This document shows, in pieces, positions 52,326 to 60,841 of a stretch of DNA of 64,000 nucleotides; the first letter of the stretch is position 1; every line of letters begins with the position of its first letter. The notes under the pieces were generated by a model. It had not been told where the DNA came from. It saw only the letters and a list, made by a program, of their open reading frames with translations, and made no database searches. The stretch covers positions 310,001-374,000 of the forward strand of contig NZ_JAGGMM010000003.1 in assembly GCF_017875315.1 (NCBI RefSeq), written 5' to 3'. A program made the translations under genes and the position numbers. This DNA comes from Methanomicrobium sp. W14 (GTDB taxonomy: Archaea > Halobacteriota > Methanomicrobia > Methanomicrobiales > Methanomicrobiaceae).

Positions 52326-52343
52326 TTTAACCTTCCGGTTAAA
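52326..52343 (+). promoter_or_regulatory. TTTAACC-N4-GGTTAAA palindrome in the promoter of the 52451 lipoprotein
   Basis: TTTAACC (52326-52332), TTCC, GGTTAAA (52337-52343). GGTATAAT (52309-52316) is a likely TATA box with its centre about 21 nt upstream of the palindrome centre, the same layout as at 46887-46919. The palindrome would cover the transcription start. Confidence 0.5.
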
Positions 52344-52450
52344 TGGACTAATCAGGTACATTAAAACCATTTAAGTTGTTCACTGAAAAAAAGTACCGGT
52401 TAAACAGTAAAACAATATCATCAAAAACCAAAAGCCGGCGTGAAAAAACA

Positions 52451-52837
52451 ATGTGCATTATAAATATTATAAAAACAGGGCTTCTGCTGCTTTTAATATC
52501 AGAAACAGCATTTATTTCAGGATGTACTGACAATGCACAGAACTCTGCGGCAGACAAACAGGTGACAACTTTGACTTCTGCCACTCCTGCAGAAACTTCC
52601 CTGAATACGGAATATGAACTGAATTTTATGAAGGATATATTAAGAGAGATGGAAAATCAGGGCAAAAATGTCTCCGCACCTCTTGAGACATACAGGACTG
52701 CAAGGGACCAGGCAAGGACAAACGATGACGAAGGATTTGAACAGTCTCTTACTCTCTTCTACAGGCAGTGCAACATGATAATGGTGGAAGTTTATAGTTC
52801 GAATAAAACAGAGACAAAAGTCAGCTTCTACTCTTAA
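52451..52837 (+). CDS. Small predicted lipoprotein
   Basis: 128 residues from MCIINIIKTGLLLLLISETA with lipobox ISGC (Cys25). The TTG at 52376 would add a basic leader and was set aside. A Thr/Ser/Ala-rich spacer is followed by a helical part (LNTEYELNFMKDILREMENQ in parts, FEQSLTLFYRQCNMIM). No family recognised. Its promoter carries the AACC-N4-GGTT palindrome, which may place it under the control of the signalling cluster at 47071-51269. Confidence 0.7.
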   Translation: MCIINIIKTGLLLLLISETAFISGCTDNAQNSAADKQVTTLTSATPAETSLNTEYELNFMKDILREMENQGKNVSAPLETYRTARDQARTNDDEGFEQSLTLFYRQCNMIMVEVYSSNKTETKVSFYS

Positions 52838-52931
52838 GCGAAAATAGTATTGAAAATAACTAGGAATAGACGGGTATTAATTTTAAATCAGCCGTTTTTT
52901 ATTTATTGAAAGAAAAAACGTTCTGAAAAAA

Positions 52932-54089
52932 TTATTTTTTCTTTTCAGTCAGGTAAGAATAAGCCGAAAGAGCAGCCTTTGCACCTTCTCCAGAGGCAAT
53001 TATGACCTGCTTTCCTTCGACATCGGTTACATCCCCTGCAGCAAATACCCCCGGTTTACCGGTTCTGCCGTTTTTATCGGTAATTATTTCTCCTTTCTCG
53101 TTTAAGTCCACAAAACCGTCCAAAAAGGACGTGTTCGGGTCGTGCCCTATTGCGAGAAATATTCCCGAGACATCAATTTTTTTCTCATTTCCTGTATCTT
53201 TTTCGCGTATTTTTATTGAGTCAAGCCTTTTGTCTCCCAAAAGAGCAGAGATTTCATAGTTTGTAAAAGTCTCGATGTTCTCTTTGGCTTTAAACTGCTT
53301 CATGTAGGCCTCATCGGCCTTTATCCTGCTTCTCACGATAAGATATACCTTTTTTGCAACACTGCTCATCTCAATTGCTGTCGTCACCGCATAGTTTCCG
53401 CCACCTACTATCGCGATATCCTTTCCCTTAAACAAAGGCCCGTCGCATGTCGAACAGACGCTTATACCGCGGCCTATAAATTTGTCCTCGTTTTCAACTC
53501 CAAGCCACCTTGGTTTGACGCCTGTTGTTATAATCAGGCTTTTACCCTTAAACACCTGCCCCGAGACGGTCTTTATTTCAAAGAGAGAATTTTTTTCGGA
53601 AACTTCAGATACACTGTCAGGCTCAACACGGATATTTTCCGATTTTATCTGGTTCTCAAACTTCTGCATCAGCTCTCCTCCGGTTATTATGCGAAACCCC
53701 ATGTAATTCTCAATTGACCATGATTCAAGGGCCTGACCTCCGATATTTTCCGTTATAATCATGCAGGAAAGCATTTTTCTTGAAGAGTACATTGCCGCGG
53801 TAAGCCCGGCAGGGCCTCCACCGAGAACCAGCACGTCATATATTTCAGGCGCCTCCTCTTCTCCGAAAAGCTCGTTGAGGCGCTTCGTATCGAATCCTAT
53901 AATAACCTCATCGCCGACCACAGTTACAGGGACTGCATACTGGCCTGTCAGGTCAACCATCTCTTTTGCGGCGTTTACGTCTTCACCGACGTCTATATTT
54001 GTATATGAAACATGGTGCCTGTCAAGATATGCCTTCAAAAGACGGCAATACTGGCACATTTTTGTGGAATACACTTTCACTTCAGCCAT
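52932..54089 (-). CDS. Glutaredoxin-thioredoxin reductase fusion (flavoprotein)
   Basis: 385 residues from MAEVKVYSTKMCQYCRLLKAYL. The first ~78 residues are a glutaredoxin-like domain with CQYC and a cis-Pro segment YAVPVTVVGDEVIIGFD. The rest is a low-molecular-weight thioredoxin reductase: VLVLGGGPAGLTAAMYSSRK (FAD), SVCSTCDGPLFKGKDIAIVGGGNYAVTTAIE (redox CxxC and the nucleotide loop GGGNYA), and GVFAAGDVTDVEGKQVIIASGEG. The pyridine-nucleotide loop lacks the classic GGGxSA, hinting at F420H2 or another donor. The attached glutaredoxin is probably its own first acceptor. Confidence 0.92.
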   Translation of the reverse strand: MAEVKVYSTKMCQYCRLLKAYLDRHHVSYTNIDVGEDVNAAKEMVDLTGQYAVPVTVVGDEVIIGFDTKRLNELFGEEEAPEIYDVLVLGGGPAGLTAAMYSSRKMLSCMIITENIGGQALESWSIENYMGFRIITGGELMQKFENQIKSENIRVEPDSVSEVSEKNSLFEIKTVSGQVFKGKSLIITTGVKPRWLGVENEDKFIGRGISVCSTCDGPLFKGKDIAIVGGGNYAVTTAIEMSSVAKKVYLIVRSRIKADEAYMKQFKAKENIETFTNYEISALLGDKRLDSIKIREKDTGNEKKIDVSGIFLAIGHDPNTSFLDGFVDLNEKGEIITDKNGRTGKPGVFAAGDVTDVEGKQVIIASGEGAKAALSAYSYLTEKKK

Positions 54090-54153
54090 AACCGGAGATA
54101 TAAAGTTCAATAATATTTAAATGTCGCTCAATGGGCGAAAAAAATGATTTTAA

Positions 54154-54657
54154 TTATATAATTTCCTTAAACATCCTCTTGGGCACACCGCATATCGGGC
54201 ACTTCTCAGGAGCACTGTCAAACTCGATGTTGCCGCATACAGGACACAGGAATATCACTTTTATAGAGAGGTCTTTGCCTTTTGAGACTGCTTCAAGAGC
54301 CTGGCTGTACTTTTTGGCATGAACCTCCTCAGCCTTCATCGCGTGTGTGAACACTGCTTTTGCATCAGATTTGTCCTTTTCTTCCTCTGCCATTTTAATA
54401 AATGACGGGTACATACTTTCGTATTCCTCGGTCTCGCCTGAGACAGCACCCTTAAGGTTCTCCTCTGTAGTTCCGACCATATTCATGGCAAACAAAAGTC
54501 TCTTTGCATGTATCGCCTCTGCTTCTGAAGCCGCCTTGAATAGTTTTGCAACATTCGGGAAACCGTCTGCCGCAGCTTTATCCGAAAAATTGCTGTACTT
54601 GCGGTTAGCCTGTGATTCGCCTGCAAAGGCTGCTTTTGCATTATCCATCGTAGACAT
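54154..54657 (-). CDS. Rubrerythrin
   Basis: 167 residues. The four-helix diiron part has Glu-rich motifs (AFAGESQANRKY, KAASEAEAIHAKR, MAEEEKDKSDAK, HAMKAEEVHAKKY); the C-terminal rubredoxin part has CPVCGNIEF and CPICGVPK. It reduces hydrogen peroxide in strict anaerobes, with electrons via rubredoxin-like centres. It lies 65 bases upstream (minus strand) of the Grx-TrxR gene, so the two are neighbours on one strand and may be co-expressed. Confidence 0.95.
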   Translation of the reverse strand: MSTMDNAKAAFAGESQANRKYSNFSDKAAADGFPNVAKLFKAASEAEAIHAKRLLFAMNMVGTTEENLKGAVSGETEEYESMYPSFIKMAEEEKDKSDAKAVFTHAMKAEEVHAKKYSQALEAVSKGKDLSIKVIFLCPVCGNIEFDSAPEKCPICGVPKRMFKEII

Positions 54658-54868
54658 ATTTAACTCACCTTTTTTGTATCACTGAAAAGTAATGCCCTTA
54701 TGGTATAAATGATTTCTCAAGGTTTAAGGCAAAAAAAGGCAGCATTATAAACTTCAGCGCTTCCAGCACTGAAATTTATTAACCTGAGCTTTTAACTTTT
54801 TTATTATGCAGTCAGCCCTCAGGCCTTTTTTTCAGGACATAATTTATTGCTACAGTTTTCCGGGTGTA

Positions 54869-56755
54869 TCAGTCCTCAATGGTTGAAAGGTCCCCCGGGT
54901 CAGCACCCGTCTCGACCGCCCTTAAAACACGCCTCATTATTTTGCCGCTTCTGGTCTTTGGAAGCGACTGCACGAACTTTATCTCGGAAGGCATGGAAAT
55001 AGGCCCCAGAGTCATCCTTACATGATACTTAAGTTCGTTTTCAAGCTTTTCGGAAGCCTCAAAACCCTCCTTCAGTATCACGTAGGCTTTTATGACATTG
55101 CCTTTCAGGGAGTCAGGGACTCCTATTACAGCCGCCTCTGCGACAGCCTCATTCTCCACGAGTGCGGACTCAACCTCGGCAGAGCCTATATTGTGCCCTG
55201 ACATGATGATGATGTCATCCGACCGCCCTGTTATCATTATATACCCGTCCTTGTCCTTTACCGCCATATCTCCTGTCGTATAGCACCCGGGAACATCGTT
55301 CCAGTATTTTTCATACCTTGACCTGTCGTTCCACACACCTCTCATCATTGACGGCCACGGACTTCTTATAACAAGCTTTCCGCTTATCCCCGGCTCAAGG
55401 GATTTCCCGTCTTTGTCGACGACGTCCGCAATAATCCCGGGAACGGGTCTTCCTGCAAATCCGGGCTTCATAGGGTCTCCGGGTATAGTCGTTATCATGT
55501 GCATTCCGGTCTCGGTCTGCCACCATGTATCGACTATGGGAAGTTTTCCCTTCCCGATTACCCTATAGAACCATTCGAAGGCTTCCGGGTTTAAAGGCTC
55601 CCCTACCGACCCGAGAATTCTCAGACTTTCAAGATTATACCTGTTAGGCCATTCCTCACCGTATTTCATAAACATCCTGATAGCCGTGGGTGCAGTGTAC
55701 ATTATGGTGACACCGAAATCCTCGACAATTTCCCACCATACGCCGAGGTCAGGATAATCTGGGGTGGTTTCAGAGAACATAACAGTCGCACCGGCGGCAA
55801 GCGGCCCGTAAACGACATAACTGTGACCTGTGATCCACCCCGGGTCTGCCGTGCACCAGTACACATCGGAATCTTTTATGTCGAATATGTACCTGCAGGT
55901 ATAGTACGTGCCGACCATATATCCTCCGCAGGTGTGCAGGATACCTTTAGGTTTTCCTGTAGTTCCGCTTGTATAGAGGATAAACAGCGGGTCTTCCGCA
56001 TCCATCTCCTCGGGTTCACAGATATTGCTCTCGTCTTTTATGAGGTCGTAGTAGTCAATTTCCATCTCTGCATAAAGCTCGATTTCAGGCTGTGTCCTTC
56101 GAAATACAACTACCCGCTCAACTGAAGGTGCATTAACTATCGCATCGTCTACCAGTGACTTCAGGTCTATTCTCTTTCCGCGTCTTATGCTGACGTCAGC
56201 TGTTATAACAATTTTTGCCTGGGAGTCCAGAATTCTCTGGTGCAAAGACTCGGACCCGAAACCTGCGTAGACTATCGTATGAACTGCACCGATTCTTGCA
56301 CATGCAAGAATCGCTACTATGTGCTCCGGGACAAACGGCATATAAAAGCAGACCCGGTCTCCCTTCCTGACACCAAGATTTTTCAGCCCGTTCGCAAACC
56401 TCATGACTTCACGGTGCAGCTGGCGGTAGGTGTAAAGTCTTTCGCAGCCGTCATCGCCTTTCCAGATCAAAGCGACTTTGTTTTTTTTGCTGCTGTTGAC
56501 ATGCCTGTCCAGGCAGTTTTTCGTGATGTTTAATTTTGCGCCCGAAAACCACCTGGAATCAGGATAGTCCCATTCAAGGACTTTGTCCCATTTTTTGTCC
56601 CATTCAAGTTCAGAAGCTATATTCTCCCAAAATTTTTCCGGATCTTTTACGGACTCACGGTAAACTGCCTCGTAGTCTCCCATCCACCTGAAATCACGGC
56701 AGGAGGAGTGCGGGACATAAACTGTAGTCCCCATTTTTACTTCATCTTCTGTCAT
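54869..56755 (-). CDS. acs: AMP-forming acetyl-CoA synthetase
   Basis: 628 residues. The ANL-superfamily motifs are present: YTSGTTGKPKGILHT (ATP loop), DTWWQTETGMHM, YTTGDMAVKDKDGYIMITGRSDDIIIMSGHNIG in parts, and LPKTRSGKIMRR with the catalytic (acetylatable) Lys near the C-terminus. It activates acetate to acetyl-CoA; many Methanomicrobiales need acetate as carbon source, and porGDAB could then make pyruvate from it. It is monocistronic, divergent from radC. Confidence 0.95.
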   Translation of the reverse strand: MTEDEVKMGTTVYVPHSSCRDFRWMGDYEAVYRESVKDPEKFWENIASELEWDKKWDKVLEWDYPDSRWFSGAKLNITKNCLDRHVNSSKKNKVALIWKGDDGCERLYTYRQLHREVMRFANGLKNLGVRKGDRVCFYMPFVPEHIVAILACARIGAVHTIVYAGFGSESLHQRILDSQAKIVITADVSIRRGKRIDLKSLVDDAIVNAPSVERVVVFRRTQPEIELYAEMEIDYYDLIKDESNICEPEEMDAEDPLFILYTSGTTGKPKGILHTCGGYMVGTYYTCRYIFDIKDSDVYWCTADPGWITGHSYVVYGPLAAGATVMFSETTPDYPDLGVWWEIVEDFGVTIMYTAPTAIRMFMKYGEEWPNRYNLESLRILGSVGEPLNPEAFEWFYRVIGKGKLPIVDTWWQTETGMHMITTIPGDPMKPGFAGRPVPGIIADVVDKDGKSLEPGISGKLVIRSPWPSMMRGVWNDRSRYEKYWNDVPGCYTTGDMAVKDKDGYIMITGRSDDIIIMSGHNIGSAEVESALVENEAVAEAAVIGVPDSLKGNVIKAYVILKEGFEASEKLENELKYHVRMTLGPISMPSEIKFVQSLPKTRSGKIMRRVLRAVETGADPGDLSTIED

Positions 56756-56958
56756 ATATTTTCCACAACCTCAGGGGTATTTTACATTATTAATCATTAT
56801 TAATTATATATCTTACGGTCGAATGTACGATCGTCAATAAACGAAAGATACTCTAATCCGATTTGTTGAAACAATTACCGGACTTAAATCGCCATTCCTA
56901 TAAATTATCAGGAATATAACTGGATTTATTCAACTGCTAAAGGAACAAGAAAATTTTT

Positions 56959-57618
56959 ATGAAGAGAATAAGGGATACCAGAACAGAGGACAGGCCGCGT
57001 GAGAAAATATCAAGGCTTGGTGCAGAAAATCTTAAAAACCGTGAACTCATCGCCGCTATAATAGGCAGGGGAATACGGGGAAGGGATGTCGGCACAATAT
57101 CATCAGACATCGAAAAAATTCTTGATAAAAACGAGGGACACCCGGAAATGTCCGATCTGATGAGTATAGACGGAATAGGACTCTGCGGGGCGTCTCAGAT
57201 AATCGCTGCATTCGAACTTTCCAGAAGATACCGTGAAGACGAAACTAAAAAGGTCACCTGCCCTGAAGATGTGCTGCCTCTCGTCGATTACATAAGAAAC
57301 AAGACTCAGGAATATTTCATATGCATAACCCTGAACGGCGCAGGGGAGGTGATAAAAAGCAGGGTTGTAACGATTGGTCTTTTGAACCAGAGCCCGGTGC
57401 ACCCGAGGGAAGTTTTCTCAGATGCGATAACCGACAGGTGTGCGTCCGTAATATTTGTGCATAACCACCCTTCCGGCAACCCTGAGCCTTCAGTCCAGGA
57501 CAAAGACATCACAGACAGGCTGTGCACTGCCGGAGAGATTCTTGGAATAGAAGTCCTTGACCACCTGATTGTATCAAAAAAAGATTATACCAGTTTTAAA
57601 CAGAGGGGCCTTCTCTAA
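56959..57618 (+). CDS. radC: RadC-family JAB/MPN-domain protein
   Basis: 219 residues. The N-terminal helix-hairpin-helix part (RPREKISRLGAENLKNRELIAAIIGRG in parts) leads to the JAB metalloprotease-like domain with ENx absent but HNHPSGNPEPSVQDKDITDRL, the HxHx..SxxD zinc motif, and GIEVLDHLIVSKKDYTSFKQRGLL. RadC is named for DNA repair but its activity is unproven; domains of this kind also occur near mobile elements. It is alone and divergent from acs. Confidence 0.93.
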   Translation: MKRIRDTRTEDRPREKISRLGAENLKNRELIAAIIGRGIRGRDVGTISSDIEKILDKNEGHPEMSDLMSIDGIGLCGASQIIAAFELSRRYREDETKKVTCPEDVLPLVDYIRNKTQEYFICITLNGAGEVIKSRVVTIGLLNQSPVHPREVFSDAITDRCASVIFVHNHPSGNPEPSVQDKDITDRLCTAGEILGIEVLDHLIVSKKDYTSFKQRGLL

Positions 57619-57698
57619 AAACTTCTCATAAAAAACAGAGAATAACAAAAGAAGGCCATTCAGTGTTTTTTCAGGCGGCTTATAAATTCATATCCAAT

Positions 57699-58316
57699 TT
57701 ACTCTTTTGAGAACCTTTTTTTGCCGGAGATTATCCCACTGCACATCTCAAAAGACTTTTTGTATGCAGTTTCAAGGATTTCAGGTCTGTTTTCAATGTC
57801 TTTTATATTGTCCATATCGTTCTGCAAAACTTCCCCGTAAAGGGGGGCATCTATGATATCGCAGAAGGAATTCATGGAAAGTTTTACCCCGTCAAAATCA
57901 TTGGGGATTTTCATGCCTCCTATTGAGATAAGAAGGGTTTTCCTCCATGTTTTCTGCTCTTTTGTAATCAAAGGTTTGTGGCGCATATATTTCGCCGCAA
58001 AAAAAACCTGAAATCTGTCCATAAATGACTTAAGGGCCCCGGGAATACCCATTGTCATCACGGGAGTTGCGACAATAAAACCGTCTGCCATCCTAAATCT
58101 CTGTATAAAGGGTGTAAAATCATCGTTTATCATGCACCCTTCATTCTGATCGCAGTAGAAATACTCCATGCACGGCGAAAACTTAAGAGATGTAACATCA
58201 ACCTTCGAAACGTTACAGCCGGCGTCCTCTGCACCTTTCACGGCCCTTTCAAGAATCTTAGAGGTGTTACCGTCAGGAACAGGGCTTCCCATGAGTGCTA
58301 TTATCTGGTACGACAT
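57699..58316 (-). CDS. NADPH-dependent FMN reductase/flavodoxin-like protein
   Basis: 205 residues from MSYQIIALMGSPVPDGNTSKI; the start at 58373 was rejected because it adds residues before the first strand. GSPVPDGNTSKILERAV binds the FMN phosphate. Cysteines in SPCMEYFYCDQNEGCMINDD partly match the compact Cys motif of iron-sulfur flavoproteins, but with Tyr where the second/third Cys pattern is tight, so a cluster is uncertain. FIVATPVMTMGIPGALKSFMDR is the FMN-isoalloxazine loop. It is related to the 60224 and 60838 genes but more distant. Confidence 0.85.
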   Translation of the reverse strand: MSYQIIALMGSPVPDGNTSKILERAVKGAEDAGCNVSKVDVTSLKFSPCMEYFYCDQNEGCMINDDFTPFIQRFRMADGFIVATPVMTMGIPGALKSFMDRFQVFFAAKYMRHKPLITKEQKTWRKTLLISIGGMKIPNDFDGVKLSMNSFCDIIDAPLYGEVLQNDMDNIKDIENRPEILETAYKKSFEMCSGIISGKKRFSKE

Positions 58317-58478
58317 AACTGAAAATGAATTAACGACCTCAACAAACTTAAAATTTACCGGGAGATTCTTCATGCACCGTCACACATAAATCAGCATTAA
58401 AGGCTTAAAAGTTTAAAAAAGGCAGTAATCAAAAGAAATATATAGATTCAGCCATAATGAAGGGTTAAGGTGAAATCA

Positions 58479-58700
58479 ATGAGTGAAGCACCAAAGAGAG
58501 TGAAAGCCGGCGATAAAGTCGGCAAAGGCAGGTACGTGTGCGTAGACTGTGGACTTGAGTTTGAAATAAACGATTCCCAGCAGGATTTGAGGAAATGTCC
58601 TGCCTGCGCATGCGAAATGTACGACTGTTTCCCCGTCACTCATATCAGAGACGACATAAAAACACCTGATGATGTAAAAAATCCTCCAAAAAGAAAATAA
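58479..58700 (+). CDS. Zinc-ribbon protein
   Basis: 73 residues from MSEAPKRVKAGDKVGKGRYV; AAGGTG lies six bases before the ATG. CVDCGLEFEI and CPACACEMYDC form a zinc ribbon or rubredoxin-like site. I associate small ribbons of this type with oxidative-stress gene groups in methanogens. It is first in a run of redox genes and ends at a stem-loop terminator. Confidence 0.78.
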   Translation: MSEAPKRVKAGDKVGKGRYVCVDCGLEFEINDSQQDLRKCPACACEMYDCFPVTHIRDDIKTPDDVKNPPKRK

Positions 58701-58706
58701 AAAAAT

Positions 58707-58724
58707 CCGGTTTAACCGGTTTTT
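58707..58724 (+). terminator. Stem-loop terminator after the zinc-ribbon gene
   Basis: CCGGTTTAACCGG (58707-58719) forms a 4-6-bp stem and is followed directly by TTTTT. It separates the zinc-ribbon gene from the desulforedoxin gene. Confidence 0.5.
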
Positions 58725-58851
58725 AAAGCATTATATTAATCCGGATTCTACAGATAAAACCTTCTGGTGAAGATTTTGCGCAACATTCCCGGAATGTTTG
58801 AAATGATTCTGATGATAAAGGCTTTATCAGGCAGAGTAGGTGTTAAAAGAA

Positions 58852-58980
58852 ATGGTTAACGTAAAAGAAGAAGGCGAAATCTACGTATGCGAGATTTGCG
58901 GAAACGTTGTTGAAGTAAAAGAGGCCGGCGGCGGCGAACTTGTCTGCTGCGGGGAGCCTATGAAGCTTCAGAAGAAGTGA
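58852..58980 (+). CDS. Desulforedoxin-like protein
   Basis: 42 residues: [20 protein letters not shown] and onward, with Cys13-x2-Cys16 and Cys32-Cys33 (CxxC-N15-CC), the exact spacing of desulforedoxin and of the N-terminal domain of desulfoferrodoxin. It should bind one rubredoxin-type Fe(Cys)4. AGGTG is about ten bases upstream. Its stop overlaps a GTG start of the next gene, so it is coupled to the CMD-like protein. The catalytic superoxide reductase domain is absent, so it probably acts as an electron carrier for neighbouring oxygen-defence enzymes. Confidence 0.85.
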   Translation: MVNVKEEGEIYVCEICGNVVEVKEAGGGELVCCGEPMKLQKK

Positions 58981-58985
58981 TTATT

Positions 58986-59327
58986 ATGTGTGGCGAAATG
59001 GACAAACTTGGAAAAAACATAGGAAAAGTGCCTGAAATATTCAAGGATCTTGAGAAAACTGATCCGGCACTGCATGAAAAGATTCTTGCTTTTGACAACC
59101 TTGTCTGGAGTGACGGTGCACTGTCACGCCAGCAGAAAAAGATTATAGCAATTGCAATCGCGGCATCACTGCGTGACGAACACGCCGTCCATGCACAGAT
59201 AGCAGGAGCAAAAAATCTCGGGATAAAAAAGGAAGAGATAGAAGAAGGCCTGAGGGTGGCGTTTCTCCTTGCGGGAATGCCGGCTTACGTCTACGGAAAA
59301 ACACAACTTGAAGAAGCGTACAGATAA
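58986..59327 (+). CDS. Carboxymuconolactone decarboxylase-like (CMD/AhpD-fold) protein
   Basis: 113 residues from MCGEMDKLGKNIGKV (GTG at 58977, inside the previous stop, is an alternative). The all-helical CMD fold has ALHEKILAFDNLVWSDGALS and LSRQQKKIIAIAIAASLRDE in parts. The usual CxxC of AhpD-like peroxidases is not present: the position reads DEHAVHAQIAGA. So it is not an AhpD-type reductase but may keep a His-based active site. It lies between desulforedoxin and peroxiredoxin genes and is likely part of the same response. Confidence 0.85.
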   Translation: MCGEMDKLGKNIGKVPEIFKDLEKTDPALHEKILAFDNLVWSDGALSRQQKKIIAIAIAASLRDEHAVHAQIAGAKNLGIKKEEIEEGLRVAFLLAGMPAYVYGKTQLEEAYR

Positions 59328-59353
59328 AAACCAAACAAGGGGGTAATAAAAAA

Positions 59354-60019
59354 ATGAGCACAGAAAATGACAACTGCGAATGCGAGGAATGTATTTCAAT
59401 GCCTGTACTGGGTGAGCCTGCACCTGATTTTGAGGCAGTAACAACCCAGGGGCCGATAAAGCTTTCAGACTTCAAAGGAAAATGGGTCGTTCTGTTCTCG
59501 CATCCTGCCGATTTCACTCCGGTATGCACAACAGAGTTTATGGCATTCGCAAAAATATACGACGAACTCCAGAAAATGAACACCCAGCTCATAGGGCTTT
59601 CCATAGACAGTGTTCATTCCCACCTTGCATGGATCAAAAACATAAAGGAGAAAATGGGTGTAGAAATTCCGTTCCCGGTAATTGCCGACCTCAACATGAA
59701 TGTCGCAAAACTCTATGGAATGATACAGAAGGGCATGGGAACAACCTCTGCCGTGCGTGCCGTTTTCTTTATCGATCCTGAAGGTAAAATGAGGGCGATG
59801 ATATACTACCCGCAGTCAAACGGCAGGTATATTCCTGAGGTCATAAGAATTATCAAAGCCTTCCAGACAAGCGATGAATATGGTGTTGCAACGCCTGCAA
59901 ACTGGCAGCCGGGCGACAAGGTTATCGTCCCGCCGCCTGCGACGCAGAAAGAAGTAGAGAAGAGGCCTACCGAAGGCTACGAATGTAAAGAGTGGTACCT
60001 CTGCTTTAAAGGCGTCTGA
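59354..60019 (+). CDS. Peroxiredoxin (Prx6/archaeal type)
   Basis: 221 residues. HPADFTPVCTTEF places the peroxidatic Cys at residue 58, with the Thr and Arg neighbours (later TSAVRAVFFID) of the active site. The C-terminal YECKEWYLCFK gives CxxxxxC as in Aeropyrum-type enzymes, where these two cysteines take part in resolution. An unusual N-terminal NDNCECEECIS adds three more Cys that might bind metal. It reduces H2O2 or alkyl peroxides; reductant may be the thioredoxin at 27508 or the 52932 fusion. It follows the CMD gene by 26 bases. Confidence 0.93.
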   Translation: MSTENDNCECEECISMPVLGEPAPDFEAVTTQGPIKLSDFKGKWVVLFSHPADFTPVCTTEFMAFAKIYDELQKMNTQLIGLSIDSVHSHLAWIKNIKEKMGVEIPFPVIADLNMNVAKLYGMIQKGMGTTSAVRAVFFIDPEGKMRAMIYYPQSNGRYIPEVIRIIKAFQTSDEYGVATPANWQPGDKVIVPPPATQKEVEKRPTEGYECKEWYLCFKGV

Positions 60020-60223
60020 ACCGGATAAAAACCAAATTTTACCTTTTTTGCCTGCATTGCCGGTTTTCTGCTGCTTATACATAGCGTAAAACCGGTCCGG
60101 GTCGTTATTGCCCTGTATTTTACCGGGATTAATCAGATCCAAGGGTGCATTTTTCGATAAAGGGCAAATCAGGGCTTTTTAATGGAATTATTTATATCGG
60201 TGCTCCACAAATAGCAATAAGTA

Positions 60224-60841
60224 ATGTCAATCTCCGTAATTGGTTTTGCAACAGGACCGAGAAGGCACGGCAATTCCGAAGACCTTCTGGATATACTGTT
60301 TAACTGTCTTAAAAGAGAAAAAGACGTAAACGCAGAGAAAATTGTGCTCTCCGACTACGACTTAAACCCGTGCAGAGGCTGCAATGCATGCGAAAAAAAG
60401 GGTGTCTGCGTAATAAATGATGATATGGCAGGTCTTCTTGAAAAGATTAAGGAAGCGGACATCATTGTGTTCTCCTCGCCGATATTCTGCATGAGCATAT
60501 GTTCCCAGGCAAAAGCATTCGTCGACAGGACGCAGGTTTTCAGATCAATAAAATATGTCCTGAAACAGGAGGTCGTCCCGAAAGAGAGAAAAGACAAAAG
60601 AATCGGCGTATTTCTTTCTGTCGCCGGGCAGAACTGGGGCTATGTCTTTGACTCCGCAATACCTGTAATGAAATGCTTTTTCCATGTATGCGATGTGAAG
60701 GACAGCAATATAGAATACCTCATGATCAACGGCGTTGACAAAAAAGGCGAGCTGAAAAAGAAGGATAACGTCGAAAGCCTTGCTGAAGAGCTTTCCTTAA
60801 GGATTACTAAGAAAATGAGAGTAATGAAGGGTGAAGAGTGA
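60224..60841 (+). CDS. Iron-sulfur flavoprotein, copy 1
   Basis: 205 residues. ISVIGFATGPRRHGNSEDLLDIL gives the FMN phosphate loop, and NPCRGCNACEKKGVCVIND carries the compact Cys motif (C-x2-C-x2-C-x5-C) that holds a [4Fe-4S] cluster. FSSPIFCMSICSQAKAFVDR is the FMN ring loop. Methanosarcina Isf proteins of this family reduce O2 and H2O2 with ferredoxin electrons. The next gene overlaps its stop by four bases (ATGA). Confidence 0.93.
   Translation: MSISVIGFATGPRRHGNSEDLLDILFNCLKREKDVNAEKIVLSDYDLNPCRGCNACEKKGVCVINDDMAGLLEKIKEADIIVFSSPIFCMSICSQAKAFVDRTQVFRSIKYVLKQEVVPKERKDKRIGVFLSVAGQNWGYVFDSAIPVMKCFFHVCDVKDSNIEYLMINGVDKKGELKKKDNVESLAEELSLRITKKMRVMKGEE

Noticed and set aside
58707-58724. Fourth copy of the AACC-N4-GGTT element
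   Set aside because: The order is CCGGTT-T-AACCGG with a T-run, a terminator hairpin; the spacer and half-site orientation differ.
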